DNA of 64,000 nucleotides, taken from positions 310,001-374,000 of the forward strand of contig WHVA01000013.1 in assembly GCA_015179125.1 (NCBI GenBank), written 5' to 3'. Below, piece after piece: positions 23,544 through 33,811 of the stretch. The position numbers and the translations under genes were made by a program. The notes below the pieces were generated by a model. That model was not told where the DNA came from and ran no database searches. It worked only from the letters and a program-made list of their open reading frames with translations. Positions within the stretch are counted from its first letter, which is position 1. Each line of letters starts with the position of its first letter. This DNA comes from Gautieria morchelliformis (taxonomy: Eukaryota > Basidiomycota > Agaricomycetes > Gomphales > Gomphaceae).

Positions 23544-24151
23544 TTCTGAGAAAGAAAAGACTGCGACTACCATCACTGAAGGATGAGAGAGGGCCACTCC
23601 AAGTGTTGGACTGTGGCGGTCAGAAGGAAAGACAATAGCAGTATGGATCCTTGATCCTTGTGGATAGTGTTTTCCCTGGCCGGGCTTAGGCCGCGACAAA
23701 GCCAGAGCCAAGCCCTTACAGGCCGAGCCGAGCCGGGCCATAGCCATCTTCAGGCTGTCCCAAAAAGCCCGGCTCAGGATTTGACAAGCCTGAGCCAAGC
23801 CATGAAGCCGCGGCTCTTGAGCGCCTAGATGGTATGGGCGAAGCCACCCTAGGCGGCTCGATGGCACCCAGGCACAGCGCGCCGACACCACGCGTGGGAA
23901 ACTTAGATAAGGCGCTCAATATTCAAATGAGGGACGAAAAAGGTGTTTTTCACCCTGCGGCCATGCTCTAGCGAGCCGGGGCCAAAGCCGAGCCGAGCCG
24001 GAGCCGGGCCTGAGCCGTAAAAAAAAAGGTTTTGTGAAGTCCGAGCTGTCTCAGGCCGAGCCGTGACCGGGGCTTTTGAGCCCAAGCCAGGCCGGGAAAA
24101 CACTACACTGCGTCGCTTCATAGACCCTGGACAATCTTCAATTGTCCATCT
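23544..24151. repeat. Second copy of the 22.29 kb module, split by a DNA element
   Basis: The bases 23544-23666 and 24104-24151 together match 22286-22437 (gagaaagaaaagactg, aggaaagacaat, cttcatagaccctgg and the palindrome ggacaatcttcaattgtcc). The interruption is the inverted-repeat element at 23667-24103, so the other copy shows the site before insertion. Confidence 0.75.
23667..24103. mobile_element. MITE-like DNA transposon with terminal inverted repeats
   Basis: The 437-bp element begins gtgttttccctggccggg and ends with the near complement ggccgggaaaacac. It is flanked by TA on both sides (23665-23666 and 24104-24105), as with Tc1/mariner-type insertion. The interior is full of gccgagccg-like words on both halves and encodes no transposase. 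The related module at 22.39 kb lacks it, which supports recent movement. Probably mobilised in trans; the superfamily rests only on the TA duplication. Confidence 0.75.
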
Positions 24152-24179
24152 TAAGTTTTACCCTCCCTCTCATTAGGTC

Positions 24180-24960
24180 TTGCATCTGCACCTGTGGCAC
24201 AAACCCTTCTTACACTGGCTGCTGGTACCAGTCCAAGTTCCCGGTTTCAGCTTGGCCCACAGGAAACACTGTTTGTACTCAAAGAGGATGCCCAGTCCTG
24301 CCTGTTGATGGGTTATGCGCAGTAGACTAAGAAGGATGGGCTCAGTGAACAGTAGCTTCACTGATATGTATAGCTACCTAAGAAGGACGGGCTATACATG
24401 ATGACGATGAGCGACATGTGGATAGCTATGAGAAACAATACGTACCTCAGTGAACAGTAGCTTCACTGAGGTACGACTAATCGTGCATCTGAACTATATA
24501 CCAGCTTCGGTCATGCAGGACCGAAGCTATGAGTATCCTCCCTACGTTGATGCCGGGCACGGCCCTGCTGGGTTCCACGCTTACCAACGGCGTCGTATCC
24601 CAATACTGCCACCACTGCAATAGGACACCTGAAAGGCCCTGAAAGTACTATATTGCTGATCCAGAAACAACCAAATTGCCCTGACAGCGGAATTCGACTA
24701 TTCCAATACAGGAGGCCAACTAATGATGCGGCATGATGCGGTAAGCTGTCAACTCTGGTACTGGAGATCATTGGGCCTGGAAAACAACAACCGCTGCACT
24801 GGATCAGTTGTGAAGCTGAATATTCATTTTAAGAGTGCTCACGTCCGATGTTTGCAAGAGATGATGGTGACAGAAGACTTCGTCATATGAGAAGGAGGAC
24901 GATCCAGTCTACCCTATTTTAATCGGATTTTTCGCACTCGTCACTCCCCTCTTCACGTGC
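24180..24960 (-). repeat. Orphan copy of a pseudokinase upstream region
   Basis: Blocks here match the region upstream of the first kinase gene (27.06-27.60 kb) in the same order: ctgctggtacc near 24.22 kb, caataggacacctgaaa near 24.62 kb, cactggatcagttgt near 24.80 kb and tttgcaagagatgatggt near 24.86 kb. No kinase body is attached. This suggests a further copy of the gene once lay here and was deleted, or that duplication breakpoints cut upstream of it. Confidence 0.65.
24341..24528. repeat. Cluster of perfect hairpins
   Basis: Three palindromes occur. At 24442-24474 the arms gtacctcagtgaa and ttcactgaggtac (13 bp) surround cagtagc. At 24341-24364 the arms ctcagtgaa and ttcactga surround a nearly identical loop. 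At 24503-24528 the arms agcttcggtc and gaccgaagct surround atgcag. They could be relics of small mobile palindromes or RNA structures; nothing coding is near. Confidence 0.75.
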
Positions 24961-25240
24961 AATAGGTCCACGAAGCTGAGCTGGCGACACTCGAACCCCT
25001 CTGTTCATATAGTGTCCGTATCGCAATAGTGCGCTATGGGTACCTCACCCGATAGCACTCCGGTGCGGTGGGGAGCGTATCTAACTATGGTGGGATATCA
25101 ACAGGTACCGGGAGGCTTTGAGGCACCATATATACAAGGGCCTCGTCTCATCGTTAGATCCATCAATATCCGCGCAAGGAATCAAAACAACAGAAAATTT
25201 GTGCCCAACCCTCACCAGACTGCTCCTCGACGACATAATA

Positions 25241-26988
25241 CTATCCTCGCATGGTGGATAGGCGGTCTAAAAGATCTTTAGACGTAGCCCGGGAAACACT
25301 GGGTGCCCAACACGCGCGCATGAACTCTACCAATTGCAGCCCTGTGAAGTCGACCATGTCCAAATGCGAGGGGGTCACCTCGAGATAAACATAGTCATAC
25401 GAGGGCTCAAGCCATATATAATTGTTGGGGATAGGCTTGCCGCCATTCTGCATGAACCATGTCACCAACCCAAGCATGTACACGTCCGATGCGTCACAAC
25501 GGCGGTATTCCGACAAGTCCTCAGCCGTCTGGTCCGGTGTTATAATGTTCTCTGGCGGTCCAAATGCATCGCTTGAGATCATTTCACTCTTCGTGTCGAC
25601 ACAGTTCACAGTGCCAAAGTCACCCAGTAGAAGTTCCGAGCCTCCCTTGCCAACGAAAACGTTGTAAGGGGTCACCTGGCAGTGTGCATAATTAAGCTCA
25701 TGGAGGTATGCTACGGCACTGCACAGCTGCAATGTCCACTCAAAGACGGGAGGCTTCATGTCGGGAGTAAGGTAACACTCGAGAGATCCTATGTAGCGCT
25801 CTGCGTATATGGCGTTGTCTGTTACGGCAAGGAACCGCACGATATTCGGGTGGACTGGTTTGATGGAGTGAAGGAAGGTACGTTCCTTATCAAACATAGC
25901 CCAAGAGGCGTGCATACAATGCACATTGAAGGGATTATCCTGGGGTAATGTCCTTGGAAACTTCACCACAGCGAGACGAACTCTTGAACTTGAGACACTT
26001 GCCGGAGAAGAACCAACTCCTTGGGCAACCTTGTCGTTCATGGGTGCCACGGCATGCGTCAGTGGCTCGTTATGATAATCTCCATCAGGCTGTTTGACTG
26101 AGTCTGCCTGCGAAACGCCACCTCCGGAATTCTCCCGAATCTCTCCAAGTAGATTACGCAGTACGATAGCACTTGGGCGCACGTCCGGCCTCGACCAGCA
26201 GAGCTCCATAATTTCCGACAATTGGAGCCCATCAACGGGAAGACACCGATCCCCGGATAAACTGCTATCGGTGTCCCAGAGGTTGTCTGGTACATTCTCA
26301 CCTGCCTGTTGAACGAACCATGCCACCAATCCCAGGCAAAATATATCGAGAGCATCGTCTCGCGCCTCGCTATTCTCATCGCCCTTGTCTCTAACGGCGG
26401 TTACGTGCGCAAAATCACATATCTTCAACTGAGCACCATTGTCTGCGACCAGAATATTCGATGGACGGAGCTGGTTGTGCGCCCATCCCTAGAATGAAGG
26501 TAGACCAGCGCATCACAGAGCTGAAGCGTCCATTCAACCGCATGCGCGTTAGTACGCGACCCAAGATAGTGATCGAGGGACCCGAGCGGACAGTGCTCCA
26601 TAAAAATATACTCGTCCGTGATCTCCAAATACCGGACAATATTTGAATGCGTAGGTTTCACCATTATGAGGAACTCCTGCTCTGTAGGCTTGCATGATAC
26701 GCCGCTGCCATTGTGACTGAACCCGATTAGCTTGGCCGTGCAGCGTCTGACATCACATGAGGATCCATCAGGACTTTCGACAGCGGAGGCCAATTCAGAC
26801 TGATATATCAATTCTGTCTGGCGTATGTGAGGAAGTGGCCTAGTATCTTCAGAATCTGCAACACATTGCCGAACCGTTACTAATGAAGATTCTGAGCGTG
26901 AAATGTAATGTTCACCTGCCAGTGTCGCAGGAACGACATTTTCAAGTTCATCCCTTCCAGATGGGTTTGCATCTTCTTTGACTGGCAT
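25241..26988 (-). pseudogene. Double pseudokinase gene, frameshifted copy
   Basis: This is a close copy of the gene at 28137-29920: start near 26988 (MPVKED), a 60-bp intron equivalent that happens to be open, two kinase-like domains and the same C-terminal MRG end. Near 26.49 kb one base is missing relative to both other copies, where those read HSMGW before the HNQ catalytic-loop equivalent. The frame therefore changes inside the first domain's catalytic loop and the protein would be cut short. The second domain downstream is still open (1188 bp) with HCQ in the catalytic loop and DFG. It is either a recent pseudogene or an assembly error. Confidence 0.8.
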
Positions 26989-28136
26989 GTCGTCGACAAC
27001 AACTCGTCCCAAAGTATCTGACGCCTTACTTAAATCTGTAAATGATTCCCGAGCATTACAAGTCCGGCTGCTGGTACCCAGGCCGACTTCCCGGTTCGAG
27101 CTCAAGAAACTCCTTTTGCTCTCGATAAGGACGCCCACCACTAAGAAGTCACTACTCCAATAGAACACCTGAAAGCCCTGTACGTATCCCTGTTTCAGAA
27201 AATAACCAATTCTCCCTTCGTTCCGGGACAGGAATTTGACTATTCCCAGTCCCGGCCTTGCTCTGCAATGACTCTCCTGGTTCCCGACTTCCGTCTTCAA
27301 CGTTCTGCCATAGCAAGAGGTCTGCCGGCCCCCCCTCTCGGGTAGTATCACTTGGCCAACCCATAATACATAGGTTAAGCTGTCAGCCCCAGTACTGGAA
27401 AACGGCGATCACCGCACTGGATCAGTTGTTGGAGCTGAACATTCACGTTAAGAGGGCCCACGTCCGACGTTTGCAAGAGATGATGGTACGATAGTAACTT
27501 CGTTGTACGAGAAAGATGAAGATGCAGTCAACCCTATTTTAATCTGATTTTTCGCACTTGTCACTCATCTCTTTGGCACGTGCAATAGGCCTACGAAGCC
27601 GAAGATGCGACACAGGCTAACGACACTCGAAGAAGGCAAAAACCGCAGGCCTCACTGTCCCCCACACAGATCTCTCCGAGACAGAAAGAGCGCGTATGGC
27701 AATTGGATTTACTCTAATCCAGTCTCTTCATCGGTGGGCCGGAGCGCGCGAACGGTCACAAAGCAGGGAATTTGTAAAAGGGACGCGTGTTCCGCCGAAG
27801 GAGCTAAGGTCCCGAGCGGGAGGAGGGACGAGACGTTGCAACCCAGGGTGGGTGTCTACGGAAAATCCGACAGACACTTTGGTTGGCGATTTGGGGCAAA
27901 CGATCACTTTGAAGTGTTTAAAATGGAGTGACTAATTGGTTAAAAGTTCTAAGTGACACAGTACAGGGCAGTCATAGTAGGGCTTTAATTTTAGTCTATC
28001 TGGCCTCCAAAGCAGCCAGACGCGTCCGTGCGGTGTGGGCGACAGATGCCCGTATGGTTGATATGTTCCCGTCCATCAGTACAAAGCCTCAAACAACAGA
28101 AACTTGTGCCCAACTCTCACCAGACTGCTCCTAAGA

Positions 28137-29920
28137 CTATCCTCGCATGGCGGGTAGGCGGTCTAACAGTTCTTTGGACGTAGGCCGGGAAACACAGGGT
28201 GCCCAGCACGCGCGCATGAAGTCTACCAATTGCAGTCCTGTGAAGTCGACCATGTCCGAATGCGAGTGGATTGCATCAAGATAAACATAGTCATTCGGGT
28301 GCTCACGCCATATATAATTGTTGGGGATAGGCTTGCCGCCATTCTGCATGAACCATGTCACCAACCCAAGCGTGTACACGTCCGATGCGCCACAATGGCG
28401 GTATTCCGACAAGTCCTCGGACGTCTGGTGCTGTGTTATAATGTTCTCTGGCGGTCCATATGCATCGTTTGAGATCATACCACACTTCGTGTCGACAAAG
28501 TCCACAGTGCCGAAGTCACACAGTAGAAGTTCCAAGCCTCCCTTGCCAACGAGAACGTTGTAAGGGAACACCTGGCAGTGTGCATAATTAAGCCCATGGA
28601 GGTACGCTACGGCACTGCACAGCTGCAGTGTCCACTCAAAGACGGGAGGCTTCATGTCAGGAGTAAGGTAATACTCGAGACATCCTATGTAGTGCTCTGC
28701 ATATATGGCGTTGTCTGTTACGGCAAGGAACCGCACGATATTCGGGTGGACTGGTTTGACGGAGTGAAGGAAGGTACGTTCCTTTTCAAACGTATCCCAA
28801 GAGCCCTGCATATCCTCCGTACGGTAGGGATTAGCCAGTGCGTATTTCCTCGGAATCTTCACCACAGCGAGACGAACACTTGAACTTGAAACACCTGCCG
28901 GGGAAGAACCATCTCCTTGGGCAATCTCGTCGTTCATGGGTGCCACGGCACGCCTCAGTGGCTCGTTATGATGATCTCCATCAAGCCGTTTGACAGTGTC
29001 TGCCTCCGAAACGCCACCTCCAGAATTCTCCTGGATCTCTCGAAGTGAATTACGCAACATGACAGCACTCGGGCGCACGTCCGGCTTCGACCAGCAGAGC
29101 TCCATAATTTCCGACAATTGAAGTCCATCAATGGGAAGACACCGATCCCCGGATAAACTGCTATCGGTATCCCAGAGCTCGTCTGGGACACTCTCACCCG
29201 CTTGTTGAACGAACCATAACACCAATCCCAGGCAGAATACATCGAGAGCATCGTCTCGCGCCTCGCTATTCTCATCGCCCTTGTCTCTAATGGCGGTTAC
29301 GTGCGCAAAATCACATATCTTCAATTGAGCACCATTGTCTGCGACCAGAATATTCGATGGACGGAGCTGGTTGTGCGACCATCCCATAGAATGAAGGTAG
29401 ACGAGTGCATCACAGAGCTGAAGCGTCCATTCAACCACAGGCGCGTTAGTACGCGATCCAAGATAGTGATCGAGGGACCCGAGCGGACAGTGCTCCATGA
29501 AGATATACTCGTCCGTGATCTCCAAATACCGGACAATATTTGAATGCGTAGGTTTCACGTCTTGGAGGAACACGAGTTCTGTAAGCTTGCACGATACGCC
29601 GCTGTCATCATTGTGACTAAACCTGATTAGCTTGGCCATGCAGCGTCTGACATCACATGAGGATTCATCGACATGACGTTCGACAACGGAACGCGATTCA
29701 GACTGATATATCATTTGCTGTGCGGGAGTATATTCAGGAGGTGGCACAGTATCTTCAGAATCTGCAACATATTGCCGAACCGATACAAATGAAGATTCCG
29801 GATATGAATTTAAAACTCACCCGCCGTGGAAGCGTCGTTTTCCAGTTCTTCGGACGGAGTTGGATCCTCATCAGATGGGTTTCCATCTTTTCCAGAGGGT
29901 TTTGGATCTTGGGCTGGCAT
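28137..29920 (-). CDS. Tandem double pseudokinase
   Basis: Two exons (29920-29821 and 29761-28137; 59-bp intron) give 574 residues starting MPAQDPKPSGKDG. An acidic N-terminal segment precedes two protein-kinase folds. Domain 1 has THSNIVRYLE, a hinge-like FMEHCPLGSLDHYL, HNQLRPSNILV in place of HRDxxxxN, and DFA in place of DFG. Domain 2 has AVVK, HPNIVRF, HCQVFPYNVLV and DFG, then GPPE as the APE motif. Both have Gln where catalysis needs Asp, and neither has a glycine-rich loop, so phosphotransfer is unlikely. Scaffold or signalling-decoy roles are possible. It belongs to a local family of three plus an orphan flank. The start was chosen because the same ATG and intron occur in the copy at 59067. 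Confidence 0.85.
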
Positions 29921-31986
29921 GTTCGTCAACAACAGCCTCGGCCCTCGGCTGCTGATCAGGCCAGACAATCGGCTGCCCGGTAATCCGGTGGAAACAACAG
30001 GCGGCTGATGCCGGGCGGGGCTACCTTTTTTGCCGTATCCGACGGCGGCGGCGGATCACGAGGATCCGTCTGCATGGTGTCCGCCGCAGTTGCGGCGGAG
30101 GCACTGGAGCGGTAGTGGTCATCGCGTCGCTGTGTGTCGACGGCCCGGCTCATTTGACGGGGGAGGGTCCATTGCCTCGTGGAAGGCAGCATCGGCTGCA
30201 AGGTCAACGGCCGGTATCGAGGACTCGGAGGAGCTCCCGGTCAAGCTGCTCAGCCGTGAGCTGAGGCAGTGATCAGTCGATGGTACGGTTCGGGTGCCGG
30301 TATCTACATCGCAGTCCCAGCGCTCGTCGATTTCAATGCTACGGGAGTGAGGTGCACGTTGATTTTTGTTGCTGAGCCTATAATATTTGGCGCCAACTGT
30401 AATTTGCTGAACAGCCGATGATCGATGACGATGACGGTTGAGCATGTAACTAGCCAAGGAAACAAATACGTTCCTCCATCGATCTGGAGTCATGAGTAGA
30501 TAGATTTCCACGATCGGTCGAGTCTAATATTAACATGTGGCAAGTCACCGGTAATTCAGGTACTGGTGAGATACATAAACGGTGAAGTCTCCAACAGTAC
30601 GTGATCACAAGGTGAACCCATTTCCACCTTCCTACTCAAATTGACTTTTACATCCCAGATTTCCTCAAGCACAATGCCCTTCAAGAGGTTCATGTTTAGC
30701 TACACCCACCTATTTCCCCATAGGACACTGAAGGCGCCGTCAACAACCGCTGCTACTGAAAATGCTGGAAAGGTACCTAGTACCGATATATACACTCAGT
30801 GAATCGTCTATTCACTGAGTCGTTGCTACATAGCTAATACTTTCGGTTGTACAAATATATTCATTCGCATAAACGTCAATGGGGAGGTTAGCTTTTTCTT
30901 AGTTATCTCAAAACACATCATTACACCTTCCGAAGTCGTCTGACTCACCATCCAATTAGCACAGATGTTAGCGCAGTCCCCGGCGACCGCAGATCAATGT
31001 CTATAGAAACGATAATAAACCCCCGGCCACATCGGCGCCGTTCCCTTAAGTTCCATTATCTTTCTGAGTGCTGCTTCCATTTGGATTATCCCCCCGTTTG
31101 AATACACGTCGCTGCTTGATGATGCTCACGGCATAGATCGTCGACAAGCCAATATTAGTCACGTCTATAAAAATTGGTGTTGTCTCTAACTTCCCCGCAT
31201 GGAATAACCTCCAGACGAAGGGCTGCTTTGGGACGGAGGTAACTGCGAATTACGCGCTCCCACCTCCCAATTGCATTGGCAAATAACCCTCGGTATTTTG
31301 CAGCTGGCATCTGTAGCGAGTATGCGCAGTACAGGACAAATACCGTGAACCATGCCACATATATAGGTGATAAACGGTGATGAAATGTACGACGTCTCCG
31401 TATGATTTTCCGCCTTTCCTCTGTCTCCGAGAAACCCACTATAGGTAGCGGATTATATATATATATAACGGACAGATCATAAGACTACGGGTTCATCCAA
31501 AACCTGGACTGAAGATGAACTGTGTTACACTGCAACACCTATGACGACTTACTAGTGGCATATTGGTTCCAAACTGAAGCAAGGCTTGTCAGATGTCTCC
31601 AGGTCTATCTTACGGCACGGACCTGTGGTTCCTGAAATTTTATTTTCGAATCCGGATGCTTTTCCTTTATTTTGAGGTATGTCTTGCTTGCTTCACGGCT
31701 TGAGAAACAGTGTCAAAAGGGGATAATCAAAGTGGGATGGCCATAATTACTGCATATCATATAGGAGCTCTCTATGTGTCAGACGTTCCCGAAACCGGCA
31801 CTGATCTGTACGATGAGTGAGATTTTAGATCGAGTAATCAATGGCGGGATCGACCAGGCTCACCAAGGCAATTCATGAACGTCTATCTTCAGATTTCAGA
31901 TTTCTGAGGAACACAGATATGATACAATTAATGTGCTTACGTTAACCATTATGCCGCCCTTCGAGTTCCCGTAAGACTCCTTGGCA
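29921..31986. other. Spacer without a supported gene; one hairpin
   Basis: Just upstream of the pseudokinase, 29.94-30.00 kb matches the upstream region of the copy at 59.0 kb. Minus-strand frames at 30.0-30.5 kb (Ser-rich) and 31.16-31.44 kb (one hydrophobic stretch) have no recognisable domain and may be upstream exons or chance. At 30793-30820 a hairpin with arms actcagtgaat and attcactgagt repeats the stem seen at 24.44 kb. A (TA)n run lies near 31.46 kb. Confidence 0.5.
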
Positions 31987-33285
31987 TCAGGACAAGCTCC
32001 AAAAAATATCTATTCCAAGCTCAGCTAGAGTAATATCACTAGAGATCACACTCACAACGGTAGGACCTTGTTTGTGACTCTTTTGAGGCTTATCGATAAA
32101 TTCGACAATTGCCTGTGGGCTACATGTATGAAACCTTGAGTAATCGTACTCAAGTGCAGCGTGTTTCGAAAATGCAACGTCTGCTGACATCGAAGATGTC
32201 ATTATAAATCGATGTCAGCAGAGAGTGTTGAAACTACTCTGAAAGATTCCATAAGCCTGACAGGTATTCACATCACTTACCGAAATAGTCAGTACTCTCA
32301 TAGGCAGACTTTTTGGGAATTGATTGATTGCCATCAAGACTTTTTTTCGTTGGACTTTCGCACACCGTCCAACCGTCCGGAGGGCCTAGACGTCCGATAT
32401 CACAACTGTAATTATAGTTATACTTGAGGTCAAAGGCTGTCCCAGAATGACAAGTATCTATCACAACCTAAGGAGGGGCCGTTTCAAAGTTAGTGGAGGT
32501 ATTTGAACAACTTAGACACTCACTGTGAGCCGACAACCCATTGGCAGCGACTCGATAAACCAGGAATTGAGCTCCTATCGACGGCCATCAACTGGGATCA
32601 GACAATGGTGAACATTGAAGTGACCAACATCATCTAATATTCTACTATCTTCGAACCAATGGTTCCGGTCATGCTCTCCGGGATAGTCCTGATTAATTCT
32701 ATAGTCCACAGGAAGCAGGACTGATGACGTGTAAGCGTAAGTTCCTGTCTACCAGATAGAGACAACTGACGTTCATCTAACCCATCCCGCTCAGTGCCAT
32801 CCATGTTGATCATCTGTGCACCATGGCCTGAAACTGCTCGAGTATCCAATGAGATGTTGCCACGTCTGATACCGGGGCTGACGCCACGCACAATGAAAAA
32901 AGAGGCGATCTTGAGCTTGTGCGCCCGCCACGAGCCTCTTTACTGCTTCGGACTTCAAACTTCCTAAATGAGATGTCCGGTGCCGCAATAATCATACAAA
33001 GATCACTCACAACATTTTTCTTCGTAGGCTGATTAGGTCCATTCCCATCATCTAGCATAACATCTACTTCATACCCCTCTTATGTAGTGACGCACGACAT
33101 CGAGTTAATACTGTCATATTGACAGTTCGGCGACTACTAATTATAGGAGACGCACCTTTGCGGAGAAAGCTTGCAAGGTGGGTGGCGTCGTTGTGGGCCC
33201 CAGGAACTTCGCCATTGTGCTTATGGGTCGAATACCGTATACCTATACATAGTGCCTTCCTGCTGACAGTACCTCTGGACTGCAT
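31987..33285 (-). CDS. Metacaspase (peptidase family C14)
   Basis: Metacaspases are Cys proteases that cut after Arg or Lys and act in stress and cell-death control. The start MQSRGTVSRKALCIGI (33285) opens directly into the p20 fold. Exons that join in phase are 33285-33156, 33078-33011, 32952-32892, 32833-32771, 32720-32629, 32574-32524 and 32467-32281. They contain LDDGNGPNQPTKKN, the catalytic His in FSGHGAQ with DGTERDGLDE, and the catalytic Cys in DTCHSG. There is no N-terminal Pro-rich prodomain, so it is a short form. The end after 32281 is less clear: a frame containing SADVAFS (32.2-31.99 kb) may be a divergent small subunit. One donor is unusual (gttggt at 32628). Confidence 0.85.
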
Positions 33286-33811
33286 GGCGATGATAATAAT
33301 AGTGGAAAAGGAATCACGATGTATAGTATTTGGCTAGCTAGCCTGCACTGCTCATGGCACAGTCCTGCCAGTGTCGCCGATTCTACCTATATATATGATC
33401 TTCAAGCTGCATAGCGTCACTAAGATACGTTGTGTACAGCTATCTTGATTCCATCGACCGCATGGTCAATCATGCATCATGCGCGCGCCCTGATTCTTGT
33501 CCAAGATCACCCGTCACGGTGAATAGCATCGGGCGGCCCTCCGCTGATCTTCCTGTGATAAAGCCACCGAGTCGGTGAGAGTCGGTACTTCGGTTTATTT
33601 AGGGATTGGGTAATGCATGGAGACACCTCGCTATACAAACTAGAGTAAGGGCCGATATATACCGGGAAGAGGAGTATATACAGTATGTCTCGCTACGTAC
33701 AAGAGAACAAAAGTACAAGTGCCTGGTGCCTGTAGCTTTCCCATGATTTTCCAGTTGCAGGGCCCTTGCAGAGCGAGGGGATATGATATAATAAGCACAG
33801 AACTGGCTACG

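Noticed and set aside
31155-31439. Small minus-strand frame with one hydrophobic helix
   Set aside because: No start context, homology or neighbouring exon supports it.
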